From: Dioscorea cayenensis subsp. rotundata
Lineage: Eukaryota > Streptophyta > Magnoliopsida > Dioscoreales > Dioscoreaceae
DNA length: 64,000 bases
Direction: 5' to 3'
NCBI RefSeq assembly: GCF_009730915.1
Contig: NC_052476.1
Span: 20,627,257 to 20,691,256 of the forward strand
In this document: one piece after another, positions 1 to 14,400 of the stretch
Position numbering within the stretch: position 1 is the stretch's first letter
Layout: each line of letters opens with the position of its first letter
Made by a program: the position numbers and the translations under genes
The notes under the pieces: generated by a model
Seen by the model: the letters and a program-made list of their open reading frames with translations, nothing else
What the model was told of the DNA's origin: nothing
The model's database searches: none

Positions 1-2293
<2,293 letters not shown>

Positions 2294-3890
2294 GTAAGCT
2301 GAATTTTTATCGAGATCTGTAAAAAATAATATATATATATATATATAAAAGATATTTTAAATAAAAAAAAATGTAAAAACTAAGACATGCATCAAAGAGG
2401 ATTTGAGCCCGGCCTGATGGGTCAAAATCATAAATCTTATAAATAAGTCCACACACAACTCAAGCACATGTCTGTTCTTTGTTTTTGAGTGCCCAAATAT
2501 TATATATTATATTAATTTAACTATAGAAAAATCGGAAAAAAAAAATAAACCTTATGTGGCATGAAAGATAGTCTTCGCGGCTCCAAGGGGGGTTTTAGCC
2601 CCTGTTAACCCTTCTTGGTTCTGCCCTTGTTTTTACCTTCACGCTTCCAAAAAACAAGAGTAGACGTCGCCATGAATAGTGGCGATCTCATTCCCATGAC
2701 GCGTTTGTAGCAAACGCGTCATAACCTCAATGTTCTCGTGGTGAGGAAAACGGTTGAGTGTTGTCAGCCCCGTCATCGCATCTCGGACAAGCGCGTACGA
2801 CAATGACGACATAGGAAGGAGAAGCACACAGAGAAGAGAAGTGTTTGAAGAGAGAATAAAAAAATTAATTATAAAAAAAAAATAGAAGGTGAAGACCTCA
2901 CGGTAGATTTCAAAGAAATACTCATAAATTTTTCAAAGAGGAGGTCCTACAAAAATTATAAAAATATGGCCATATTAATTAAAGTCACTATTTTCTTTCT
3001 TATTCATATTAAGTCATTCCCATGTCATTTTTCTCCTCTCTTTTCACAAATATTCAAAAATTATTATTATTATTATTATTATTTAAAAAGGTGGATAAAC
3101 CACTTTCATAAAAAAAAAGTAAAATAAAATAAAACAGTACGGTGCTCCCAAAACAAAATATTCAAAATTTATTCAACTAGACCCTTTAAAGCTCAACTTT
3201 TCCATATTATTACTATTATTATTATTTTAATTTTACAAGCAAATCCTCCAATTTCTTTACTTTCACATCTTTTACCACTTTTGAAAATAAACCCGGATTT
3301 TTTTTTCACACTTTAGGTTTTTATATATTCTTCTTCTTTTCTTCTTTTCTATAGGATATATTTACTCTTAAAATGCTCCAGCGCCGGAACAGGAAACCGA
3401 AAACCGGAAAACCATGTCACTGCTCCACAGGATCAACCGGGAACCGGATGATCCCTTCCGATCACCGGTCAGACACTTTCCCTCATTTAATTATTAAAGA
3501 CTTCACCCCCTCCTTCTCCACATCCCATTCATCATGCCTCGTCTTCCTTTTGATCCAAAAGAGATGAAAACATATACTCACGAGACAGTGCCTGCAAGGG
3601 CAAATTGCCATCTATATAATATCTTCACTCGTGATTATACTACATGTACAATGCTTTATAAACACATAAGCAGAAACTTTAGCTTTTTATAGTGCTTTTG
3701 AACTTTTAAACATTGTTTTACATGTTATGAGCAGGCACACAGTCAACTTAACTCTGACCATTCTTTTATAAAAGAAGTTTCCAAGTAAAAACAACTAAAT
3801 AAATAACTTAAATGAACCACCAGATACATTATCATATAATAATACACTTTCAATCACAACAAAATAATTAACACAAAAATAAACAATATA
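2294..3890. other. Repeat-rich filler between the two helicase fragments
   Basis: No gene is supported here. The stretch is AT-rich with simple repeats: an AT run near 2330-2346, an ATT run near 3061-3081 and another near 3205-3225. It also holds a hAT-like terminus (2581-2629) and, near 3088-3110, a minus-strand copy of the tail GTGGTTTATCCACC seen at LINE 3' ends elsewhere in the window. The short frames at 2639-2827 and 3373-3567 resemble no known protein. Confidence 0.6.
2581..2629 (-). mobile_element. Solo hAT-like terminus
   Basis: The sequence ends in GGTTCTGCCCTTG. Together with the preceding run of G and the AGCCCCTG core, it is collinear with the reverse complement of the left terminus of the full hAT element at 46631 (CAAGGACGGAATTA followed by an AGCAGGGGC core). 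It is therefore probably one end of a related element or MITE. I could not find the partner end or a clear 8-bp target duplication. Confidence 0.45.
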
Positions 3891-3896
3891 AGGTAC

Positions 3897-5300
3897 CTCA
3901 CTGTCATCATCGCCATCATCAACCTCAGAAGTACGGCTTCGAACTTGCCGCCCAACATCTTTGGATGTAGTCACCTAATGTATAGCATAAATCAAAAGAA
4001 AATCAAGTATCTGACAACATAGAACTGAATGACAACTTACCATATGAAAGGGAAAGTGCTATGAAGGAAAACACCATCATCTGCATCATCTTGGGTTTCA
4101 TTTTTCCTCCTAAAACGCTTTCCATGGGATTCTTTTTTCTCGGGCTGAGAAGTTGCAGAGGTGGCAGTTACTGAGCCAGCTCCTTCAGCGTCCAACAATT
4201 TGTAATTCTTTGCTTCAAACAAAGATGCTTCTTTTTCCTGGTTTTGGTAATCCTGGATCAAGTAGAAAACATATAAACCTAATGATATACTTAACAATTT
4301 AAAAAAGAAAGCACCCAACTATCACAGTCTGTAATCAAAGCAGTAAATAACTTCTGCAATTTTAAGAGCCTTTGACATGTAACTTTAAACAGATTAATGT
4401 ACCTTTTCTAAACTGATTGCAAGCATAACCATCATTACAACAGAGATTGAAAGGGAGCCAAGTAGGGACTTACACTCGTACCAGATTGTTTGTGAGGAAC
4501 TTTAGCAAATATCTCTTCAGCAAACGACCGTGTCTCTGCTGATGAAGAAAACCCATATTCCAACAACTTGCTTAGAAGATCAGAGGGTGAAGACGATTCC
4601 TTAGCTGCAAGATCAGCCAAAATTCATTCCCAAACTAACTAAAATTAACATAGAATGGTTTGAAGAAATTCAAAATCAATCTCCTGATAATTACACAAAC
4701 GGCTAACATATTGCAAGACAACGCTCTTGGAGTATCCCATCAGAGTCATCAGCTTATCCGAAAACCAAGTTTTCAAGTAGCTCTTGCTTGCCATTTTTTA
4801 TCCTAATGCACGCAAACATCAACGTCTTCAAAGGAATGAAATGAAGATATGAACTCAAAACATGAACAAGATTACAGCAAAAAAAACACATAAAAAAACC
4901 ACCAATTCCAGAGTTTACGATCCCGTTGAGAACAAATTTAAAAACACATTGACAACCACTGTTTCTAGGGTCTACAATCTCATAAAAAAAGCGACTGAAA
5001 ACACAACAAGATCCATTATTTCTAGGGTTTACAATCTCATCAAGAAACGATTGAAACACATGCAGAATCACTATTTCTAGGGTTTACGATCTCATCAACC
5101 AGCAATTGAAAGCACCCGCAGAACCAAACACATCCGGAACCATAAAGTCTAGGGTTAGGCCATTGAGCAAGAGCCTATCAGGGCATTACCTGGATATCAA
5201 CAAAAGGATGCACACGTCGGAGATCGAGGAAGGAGAACGGAGAGGTTTGCTTCAAGCTTGCTGCCCCGGAGAATGGCGAAAGATCGCAGTGATCGATGAG
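3897..5300 (-). pseudogene. DEAH-box splicing helicase, N-terminal fragment (DEAH1/MEE29-like)
   Basis: Read on the minus strand: a 5' UTR exon ending at 5190 (CAG/gtaatg), then coding exons 4802-4695 (ATG at 4794-4792), 4604-4474, 4252-4041 and 3974-3897. The product starts MASKSYLKTWFSDKLMTLMG, then carries LLEYGFSSSAETRSFAEEIF and the charged KRFRRKNE region. This is the N-terminal helical domain that precedes the helicase core in plant DEAH1/ESP3/MEE29 proteins. The first three coding exons join in phase. The strong donor at 4040 puts the fourth exon out of phase with the next one, and no later exon is found to the left. The fragment therefore stops before the helicase domain, while a helicase-core fragment lies on the opposite strand 1.6 kb away. 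It could still be transcribed, but it cannot make a helicase as it stands. Confidence 0.8.
4905..5135. repeat. Tandem repeat, ~65 bp unit, about 3.5 copies
   Basis: The phrase TCTAGGGTTTACGATCTCAT, or a close variant, recurs near 4910, 4967, 5020 and 5078, each followed by an A-rich spacer with a TTGAAA/CTGAAA core. The array lies inside the 5' UTR intron of the minus-strand helicase fragment. Confidence 0.8.
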
Positions 5301-6857
5301 CGCGAATTTGGGATGGTTATAACCCAAAAGAAAACGCCGTGTTTTTTTTGCTTGCATGCCCCTCGAAAAAACAGAAAATTATTTACACACCACCATAAAA
5401 ATAACATTTGCTTGTAACCTAGTGCCAATGGGTCTTTGGTTTTTATTGCACAAAACGAATGTGAGATAATCAAAATGTTTCAAATTAAAATCTCATTGAA
5501 AACAATAAAAATGATGAGTTATCAGTTGTGGGTGTGGGCTCGCAACCCAAACCCCTTATCTCGTCACCGGTTAAAAATTTGCAGGTTGAATAATTAATTC
5601 TCAACCCGCATGCAAGCTCCTGATATGTAAAGCGTTTGTTGCTTTCATAAAAAAAAATAATAAAATAAAAATAATAAAATGATAAAAAACTATTTGATGA
5701 GGGGTTTGGGTTGCAAGCTCCTGAAAATGTTGTTTTTTTTTATAACAAATTGGATAAACCACTGCAGGGACATGTGCTCTCACTATCTCACCCATTAGCT
5801 GAGGTTAAAACCTACATTTTTGGTAAACACACAAACGCCCTACAAAAACTAATGCCAATAGTTGGTAAAATGGGTTTTTTCTTTCATGCCCTTTTAATAT
5901 AATATATATATATACACTGCATAAAAAATAACATATATTCATATATTAATAAATTGTTTATATATTTTTATAACTCACTATTATTTGCTAATATACTCTG
6001 AAATAAAAAAATAATTAATTTTTTTAATAATTAAACTATCTTTTACCTTTCTCCTTTTTATTTTTAAAAATAAAATTAAAAAGCCAAGTTTAGCTAGCAA
6101 ACATTATCAAGCCAATGCCATATGTCTACAATGCCGCAAGCATCTCTTTCTTTTGCTGCATAATCATCGACAATTACATCGTAAATTCCAATCTCTGATT
6201 TCTAAGTTTGTAAACACAAAAGCACCATTCAATTTGAAATCCAATCAAAAGTTGAAATATATTTATGAGAAGTCCAAAGTTATCGATGAGATAACATATA
6301 AAGCAGGATAGCTAGCAAACATTATCAAGCCAAGGTCATATGTCTACATTGCAGCAAGCATCTAATTTCATTGTTGAATAACATTTCTCATTGCAATCAT
6401 GTTCAATCACTAAAAATTACTTCTTTCAGTGCACACTAAGGCGGGTCTCTGTGGGTGCTTCCTAATTCCTATATAGAGGGACATCGAACAAGAGTAAAAA
6501 GTTATTGTAGAAATTCTGTGAAATGAAAATAGGTCTAAAGCGCATAGGCCCTTTATATGAAAAAACAAAAATATTAGTTTGATTCCAAGGATTAATTTTA
6601 AAAAGAAAAATAGAGACCAAAGTTGCAGCTACTCACTGTATTCATGCTTAAGAGGCTACATGTGATCTTCTTTTTTGTTAAAGGACCAAACCAAACTCCT
6701 TCATTTATTTATTTATTTTAAAATTATCAAGTTTAGGGACCAAAAAGAATAAAGATGCATAGTTTTGGACCAAAACTGCACTATCACCATGAAATTATAA
6801 ACAGAAGACAGAATTCATCCTTGAATCCTACCAGCTGGTTTCATTGCACATCAGTGT
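5301..6857. other. Intergenic, AT-rich, with a spaced direct repeat
   Basis: No gene is seen. A ~85-bp sequence beginning AGCTAGCAAACATTATCAAG occurs at about 6090-6178 and again at 6309-6395, 220 bp apart, with scattered substitutions. Near 5745-5760 there is another minus-strand LINE-tail-like motif (GGATAAACCACTG). Short open frames such as 5106-5417 and 5711-5902 show no recognisable domain. Confidence 0.55.
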
Positions 6858-7600
6858 TATTAAAAGCGAGAAAGGCGCTCAGGTGTAGGCGAGGCCCTGG
6901 CGCCTCAACACATCCTTCGGCGAACTCTTTTTGCCCTGCGCCAAGCATAAAAAGCCTTTTTTTTTCCCTATCAACCTATATTTAATGCTTTCAATCAATG
7001 TTAATTGGGATCTAAAAAAACACTTACTAATAAGGAAAAAAAAAATTAGGGGAGAAAAACTAGGCGATTTTACAAAGGCACAACTACTAATAAGGAGGGA
7101 AATAAATTTAGGGAGAAAAACTAGAAGATTTTAAAAGATGTGCTTACTAATAAGGAATGAAATAAATTTAGGAGAGAAAAACTAAGTGATTACAACTGCT
7201 ATTTTTTAAAAGAATAATGAGTAAATTAAGGGATTAACTAATTAATTAGAGAAAATTGAAGAAGCATCAAAAGTTGCACTCTAAATCTAGTGATGAAGTT
7301 GAAGCTAGTTTAGATGATGAGGATGATGATATTGTAGAATTAGATGACTAATGAAGGTAAAGTTTTCATTTTAAAAACTTTAGTAGTTCTAGACTTCTAG
7401 GAAGTGTTTTGCTTAACTTTATGCCATGATTTGTTTGACTTTATGTTTTGCTTTGCTTGACTTAATTATTCCAAAAATTACATATATATATATATATATA
7501 AGTTATTTATTAACTAGCGCTTTATTTCGCTCGGGCGTGCACCTTTTGTGGCGCCTCTCGCCTTTGGCAATAAAAAGTCTTAGCGCTTGGAGAACGCCAA
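6858..7600. mobile_element. Degenerate DNA transposon, probably hAT-type and non-autonomous
   Basis: GC-rich ends rich in GGCGC/GCGCC words (6865-6910 and 7515-7590) flank an AT-rich middle. They are roughly inverted: AAAAGCGAGAAAGGCGC at the left, GGCGCCTCTCGCCTTTG at the right. An acidic coding-like tail near 7290-7351 (DDEDDDIVELDD then stop) resembles the C-terminal tail of plant hAT transposases, but no transposase domain remains. Class assignment is inference from this layout. Confidence 0.45.
7018..7190. repeat. Tandem repeat, ~60 bp unit, three copies
   Basis: CTACTAATAAGGA / CTTACTAATAAGGAA recurs at about 7022, 7085 and 7143. Each copy is followed by a run of A, then TTTAGG and GAGAAAAACTA. 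It sits inside the degenerate transposon at 6858-7600. Confidence 0.75.
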
Positions 7601-7679
7601 CTTCAAACCACTTAACCACCTATAAATAGCCAAACACCTAGTGGATACATTAGGAATGTCTAAGTTGCCATCTGGTATC

Positions 7680-9425
7680 CTACCATACTGCGTGAGTGTG
7701 ATACATTTTATGCTTCGAGCTTCTAGGTTTATTGCAGAGTATGTGATATATCGAAACCAAATCTTTTTTATTGCATATCACGATATCATACATTAACTGC
7801 CACAAACCAAAAGTAACATGTCTTGCTATTATAAGCCATGTATATGTCAGAGGACTAACCTTACAAAGAGAAGTCCTGCAGTGAGAACCATCCCTCCAAT
7901 TGCCCATGAAACCTTTTCAGTATTGCCCAACCATTGCCGAAAATCTTCAAGCACCATAGAGTTCCCACCCTTAAAAAAGGGACCTAGATCGAGGAGTGCT
8001 CCATGAACCAGCAACTGATTCAATGCTTGATTTCTCTCCGTAACAGAAGGGCACACTGTCACTCCAGGAGATAAAATTAGCCGGTTGCACCGCAAAACCC
8101 GCTAAGTGGCAGAGTTCCGTACCATTTGAGACCCATTCGCTTGCCCTGCCACAAACGACATCACTAGGTCCACATGGAAACAATACCTGATAAGAATAAA
8201 CCAGACTCAGTTCTTTGCTTGACGACAAATAACAGTCCACTAATGAGCCGTCATGCACATTTACAAATCACAATCACAAGCATGACATCTTGAACAAAAG
8301 CTTTCATGCCATTGATATATATATATATATATATACATAACGTAATTAATTGATTCAGATTCATTACATACTAACTTTATTATCACTATATCTGAATACA
8401 AAATCAATTAAAGTAGTTATCTTTCTATAGACGATAAGAGATTGTCTAGAAAACTTAGTGTACCATACATGAGCAGAAAGATCAACTGAAACATCATGTT
8501 CAGACATATGAAGCCGCAAAGTATCTCAAGCAATATCCTTTGTCCTGATGATCTCTTAAATTGTCTAGAGTTAACAGTTTAATCAACATCCACTTGATGA
8601 AGACAAATGGCTAAAACAACATCCTTTGTCCTGATGAGCTCTTATATTGTCTAGAGTCATCAGTTTAGTCAACATCCACTTGATGAAGACAAACAACCAA
8701 TTTTAGCCAGTAATCAGAAGGAACAAAGCGGTCTAAACAGTTCAAAAAGCAGGCAAAACCCTAACAAACCATGTTAATTTTTGAATCAAAATCTAACACA
8801 AAACAAATACAATGATCAAATCCACAGCAAACTGAGATTAATAATCACCTGTGTCTTTGCATCAATGGAGAAGTAAGCATTGGCACAAGCCTGAAAAATC
8901 CCATCACAAAAAGATTCACAAATTAGAGGAGGCCCAGGCTGAACACCAACAAGAGGATGGCATATAGAGCACTCCAACAATTCCCACAAACTGAAACACT
9001 CTTGACTGGCTTCTCCAGCAGAAGCCAACCTTCTCATAGCCAACAAAGCAGGGTAAGTCTGAGCTAAATCACAAGTACTCTTTCTGAAAACCCTACAAAG
9101 CGCCAGATCTCTTGGTCCTCTGGAGACAAATCCAGGGGCCTTCCCTTCAGATGAAAATGGAGGGAAGCGACCACCAGGACACACACAAACTCCACTAGAT
9201 TTACCTGAAAAATTCTCAAGCATTCAGTGATCAATTAAAGCCAAGAATCAAGGAAAAACAAAACTATAAATCATGGTATTAAGAATCAAACACAAAATGA
9301 TCACTTTATGAATCGAAGAACGAGTATAGTGGATTGAGAAACCCTAGAGAGAGGATTGAGGGGCTCTTACCAGCCAAGGATGGGATCACAAGGGCGAAGA
9401 GAAGGAGGAGGAGCAATGGAGCCAT
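7680..9425 (-). CDS. Folate-receptor-like secreted or membrane protein (one frameshift)
   Basis: Exons on the minus strand: 9425-9371 (signal peptide MAPLLLLLLFALVIPSLAG), 9204-8849, 8186-7860 and 7722-7680. The product is Cys-rich with VCVCPGGRFPPFSSEGKAPG, SQECFSLWELLECSICHP and CGRASEWVSNGTELCHLAGF, then a hydrophobic segment (VSWAIGGMVLTAGLLFV) and a short basic tail. This is the plant folate-receptor-like family, similar to animal folate receptors but of unclear ligand. Exon 3 shifts frame at a run of six T (about 7973-7978): the upstream frame reaches TAA at once, while the conserved VLEDFRQW segment lies one base off. Dropping one base would also restore the phase of the last junction. 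It is therefore either a recent pseudogene or a homopolymer sequencing error. The first exon lies 46 bp from a scaffold gap, so the promoter is missing. The first exon fits a signal peptide; the hydrophobic segment suggests membrane anchoring. Confidence 0.82.
8526..8700. repeat. Tandem duplication, ~88 bp unit, two copies
   Basis: ATCCTTTGTCCTGATGA..CTCTTA..TTGTCTAGAGT followed by CATCCACTTGATGAAGACAA occurs at about 8532-8610 and 8620-8697. It lies in the second intron of the folate-receptor-like gene. Confidence 0.85.
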
Positions 9426-9471
9426 ACCATGAGAGAAACAAGGATTCTTTCTTCTTCTCGATGATGAGCTT

Positions 9472-10471
9472 NNNNNNNNNNNNNNNNNNNNNNNNNNNNN
9501 NNNNNNNNNNNNNNNNNNNNNNNNNNNNNNNNNNNNNNNNNNNNNNNNNNNNNNNNNNNNNNNNNNNNNNNNNNNNNNNNNNNNNNNNNNNNNNNNNNNN
9601 NNNNNNNNNNNNNNNNNNNNNNNNNNNNNNNNNNNNNNNNNNNNNNNNNNNNNNNNNNNNNNNNNNNNNNNNNNNNNNNNNNNNNNNNNNNNNNNNNNNN
9701 NNNNNNNNNNNNNNNNNNNNNNNNNNNNNNNNNNNNNNNNNNNNNNNNNNNNNNNNNNNNNNNNNNNNNNNNNNNNNNNNNNNNNNNNNNNNNNNNNNNN
9801 NNNNNNNNNNNNNNNNNNNNNNNNNNNNNNNNNNNNNNNNNNNNNNNNNNNNNNNNNNNNNNNNNNNNNNNNNNNNNNNNNNNNNNNNNNNNNNNNNNNN
9901 NNNNNNNNNNNNNNNNNNNNNNNNNNNNNNNNNNNNNNNNNNNNNNNNNNNNNNNNNNNNNNNNNNNNNNNNNNNNNNNNNNNNNNNNNNNNNNNNNNNN
10001 NNNNNNNNNNNNNNNNNNNNNNNNNNNNNNNNNNNNNNNNNNNNNNNNNNNNNNNNNNNNNNNNNNNNNNNNNNNNNNNNNNNNNNNNNNNNNNNNNNNN
10101 NNNNNNNNNNNNNNNNNNNNNNNNNNNNNNNNNNNNNNNNNNNNNNNNNNNNNNNNNNNNNNNNNNNNNNNNNNNNNNNNNNNNNNNNNNNNNNNNNNNN
10201 NNNNNNNNNNNNNNNNNNNNNNNNNNNNNNNNNNNNNNNNNNNNNNNNNNNNNNNNNNNNNNNNNNNNNNNNNNNNNNNNNNNNNNNNNNNNNNNNNNNN
10301 NNNNNNNNNNNNNNNNNNNNNNNNNNNNNNNNNNNNNNNNNNNNNNNNNNNNNNNNNNNNNNNNNNNNNNNNNNNNNNNNNNNNNNNNNNNNNNNNNNNN
10401 NNNNNNNNNNNNNNNNNNNNNNNNNNNNNNNNNNNNNNNNNNNNNNNNNNNNNNNNNNNNNNNNNNNNNNN
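9472..10471. other. Assembly gap (1,000 N)
   Basis: Exactly 1,000 N, a conventional placeholder. The real distance and content are unknown. The open frames called across it are artefacts. Confidence 0.99.
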
Positions 10472-10649
10472 AATTAAAATTAATTTTAATAAAACTCTGA
10501 AATTAATTTTACTGCTATAAAATTAGCACTTTAATATTTTTATTCTTTAATTTTATATACATCGGCACGATTTGACTTCACTAGAAACGATATTATTTTT
10601 AATGCCAACGTCGTACTGTCATACTCTCATTATTAAAATTGATCATTTA

Positions 10650-11030
10650 TTATTGTCCCAGACGATAACCGCGAGCGAGGGTGACTGCGGAAGTTCTGAG
10701 GAGGCCATGGAGTGCTCGGGAGGAGTCCCGAGTCTCGGGGCTCATGTCTGAGATGGAACACTGCTCGAGACAGATCTTGAGGTAGCTATGGTCGAGGAGG
10801 CCGACAGAGACATCGGAGTAGTCCTCTTTCTGGGTTGTTAGGTGGGGAGGAGGCCCTTTTCTCCTCCTTTTTTTCTCTTGCATGTACTCCGTTGTTTATG
10901 TTATTTTGTGTGTTTTGAGATATTTGCACCACTGCTAGTGGTTGGGTGTCCTTTCCCCTTTCTCGTGGGGAGGCCTGTTTTGTACTCTCTTATTTCATCG
11001 AAATGGTTTATCCACCTTTCACATTGGCCA
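10650..11030 (+). mobile_element. LINE 3' end fragment
   Basis: A GC-rich segment leads into TTGTACTCTCTTATTTCATCGAAATGGTTTATCCACC. This parallels the 3' end of the LINE at 42903-44141 (CTTGTACTCTGTC...AAAGCTATGGTTTATCCAC). Only the 3' untranslated part is present; no reverse transcriptase sequence is seen. The 3' flank to about 11400 is AT-rich with no gene. Confidence 0.6.
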
Positions 11031-11494
11031 TGATCGGTATCAATAAGCCATGAGATTGTTTGGGTTAATTTAAAAAATAATAATAATTTGTAAAAGCATT
11101 TTTGTCAAAATTGTTTTTCACAGTAAATTAAAATATTTTTAATATTTTATGTTTGGATAAACTAATACAAAAATACTTTTATTACTTAAATTGACATTAA
11201 AAGATTATTTTATTAATATGGAAAAAAACACTCATACATCAACTAGGTTACTAAAACTAGCAATTAATTTCTAATATGTAAATGCAATGCCAATGACTCT
11301 GTTTTCTACATGTTAAGTTGCACAAGTATGATTCACACAAACTAAATTGATATGAATCAGTTCCATAAAAAATTGGCTCTTCTTGAAGACAAATTACATC
11401 TTCGCTTTGTTTATATGTTTAGTGACCAGATAAACCCATGAGAGACAATAGACCGCCTGTCACCGGCATAAGTTCGCATCCCTCAACTGGATTT

Positions 11495-14400
11495 TCATAG
11501 GCAAAGAGCACCGAGATCAAGTTGGTTACTACTTCGGCTTGCTTCCGCTTCTCCAACAGCCTCCTTTCTCCTACAGCTCTTTCTATCTTTTCTATCCTTA
11601 CTTGAAGTACATTTGGCATTGCTGATCAAACACAGAAAGCAGAGTGCTCAAGAACATTTTACTTTATTGAAATTAAGAGTTCATAACTATAATGTCATTA
11701 AAATCATGATGATGTGGTTTTATAGCATCTTCATCAGAAATATATTTCATGTAATTCTTGAAAGCATATATATGAAGCAGACTATGAAGTTAAGAGAGTA
11801 ACAAATATGCAGATTGATCAATATCAATACCATGAAACCCATAATGCCAAGCTTATGTTATGACAATAGCAATGTTAATTGATTGGAAGTGCATGATAAG
11901 AAACAAATGGGAAAATGCACCTGTTGGTTACTGCAGAAGTACTTGCAACACCTGACCCACAACAAGCCTTGTATTTCTTCTTCGACCCGCAAGAACATTG
12001 CTTATTATTTGATGTTTTCTTGAACAGAGAAAAAATATAATAATAACAAAATGAGTGTCTATACCACAGTTTTACTTCATTAAATGACATATAATTATGC
12101 TTGTATCAATCATAAATACCTTATCAACAACTTGAACTTTCCGCTCAGTAACTGACTGAGGGTCACTGTCCAGTGAACTTTGTGCTGTTGTCACATCTTC
12201 AAATGGCACCTCCAGTTTCTCAGAATTCATAATTTGATCAGCTCCTGGGTAATCTCAAACATTTAAGCATGAAGAAAAATCATCCATCAAAGGGAGACAG
12301 TAAAATCATTCTACACACATGATATTGCGCAAGCAAACCGATCATGGTATTACAAAACTTGGGAATGGATTTTTGTACACGTCAAATTATAGAATGATAA
12401 AAGAAGAATAAAACAAGCAGTCGCATAGGCCATTCTCCACATTTTAAGATTGTATCCATTGCATAAATCTCTCTGGGTAGATGCTGTTCTTAATCATATA
12501 GTTCATCAAGACTATGTACCCCTCAAAAGTATTAGACCTGATTCCATAATATACTTCTAGCAAACTTCATTCACTTTATTAGTGCATAGAAAGAGATTTT
12601 GGACATGGATTTTTCTGAAGGCAAAGATTGAATATACATGGTATATGATAAAGTAGGACTTAAAATAAAACAATACACCCGAACTTTGATCACATATACA
12701 TTGTTGAAGGGAATTCTTGGCAAACATGATCCAGCCCTAATATGAGGTACGCAAAATTTGTTAGGAAAAACTTATAACATCTAGTTTTGATAATTGATAA
12801 TGATATGACACAGCTTGTTACAAATACGTTTGGGAGGTCTATCTTTGTGATAAAATATGTAATCAGATAGAAAAAAATTACCATAAGAAATATTATTTTC
12901 AGAGGGAGTGTCATTGTCATCATTCTCACAATCTTTCATTTCTTGTTCTGCTATCAAAAACTCAATCGCAGCATCAACATCCCCACCAAATTCTTGTAAA
13001 ACCTACGACACAATTAAAAACATTGGATGTAAGAAAGTAATATGATTTTTTATTTTTATTTTTATTTTTATTTTTATTTTTATTTTTATTTTTTTTTGCA
13101 AGAGTACCTCTTACCTGCTCAGCTTTAGCAAAATTTTCACATCCTGTCCCGGACATTACCATCTTGACAGATGCGGCTTTTGGTACACATGCTGGCACTT
13201 TCTTGTTATGGCTGGGGACAAGAATATCTGAATCCGCCTATCGTAAGAATCATTGTACAACAGATCAAATATTATTTATGTCTAGAATTTCCACACTATG
13301 TTACATAACGAAAACATTCTCTAACGCAATTTTAAAGCATAATGATCATGTATAAATAGAAACCTTAATAATGATCTGTTTAGCTGGCCCTTCGCAAGAA
13401 TCTTCACATAGACGGACGCTATTATAGTGCTTGCCATGATGATAAGATCTGTATATAATAGAATGACTCAAAACACATAATAACAAACTATCAAACATTT
13501 GACACAAAGAACTCACAGCAATCAGTTAAGCCATTCATTAGAATTGTTTTAGGAACATCTAATTATAAGGTATAATGAAAGTTAGTATGAGAAAACTAAT
13601 TACAGAGAAATGAGTCAAACAGGCCATCATAATAGAATTGCCTAAACATCAAGTTTAACCTTCCCAAAGTGTTTTTACAACCGAAATTTTGCTTATGAAC
13701 AATGAAGACTTACAAATGAATCATCCTTGCTTCTTGTCCTTGAAAATTCCTAATGTACCATCGGGGGAACATAGCCTGCACAGAAAATACTTTCAGTTTT
13801 ATAAGCTTCACAAAGTTAGTCTGTCTTGTTTACAGGTATAAGTCGATCACATGTGAGTCTAAGGTAAAATTGGCAGTTGAGTGAGGCAGGATTGAGAAAT
13901 AGATGGAGAAATAAATGTGAGGTGGGATTGAGAAATAGATGGAGTCCAATTTCACTCTGACATGTAATTAAACTGCAAATATATCAGATATGGTCAAATA
14001 AATGTGGGAAGAGTTGCACAAGTTCAGTCATCAATAAAATCACAGACTGGTACCTCACTAACACTCATTGTACACTCATTTCCTCAAAGAGCGGAATATG
14101 TTTGCTACACAATCAGATGAATTTATATCAACCCTAACTTTAAGTCCCATGTTTAAACAAAAAAATGGCAATTATTATTGTTTATATACTAAGCTAAAAT
14201 TCACCTCACTTAATGGTTTCATGCACTATCATGGCAGTTAAAAAACCTGATTTCATCTTAGAGCTGAAAAATGGATTGTCGCTAGCACTTAAATCATATG
14301 AGCAGTTGAATCCATATGTTGTTCAAAAGGATTTCAGACACATACATTTGACAAAAGCATATTAGAAAGAAGAACTTACTCGATGGATGCAGATATTCAC

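Noticed and set aside
3373-3567. 64-codon frame starting MLQRRNRKP
   Set aside because: Low-complexity, no homology I can recognise, embedded in repeat debris.
9356-10477. 373-codon open frame
   Set aside because: Almost entirely N; an artefact of translating the scaffold gap.
13974-14340. Extra exon in the OTU gene
   Set aside because: The eleven chosen exons already join in phase and cover the whole family; nothing is missing.
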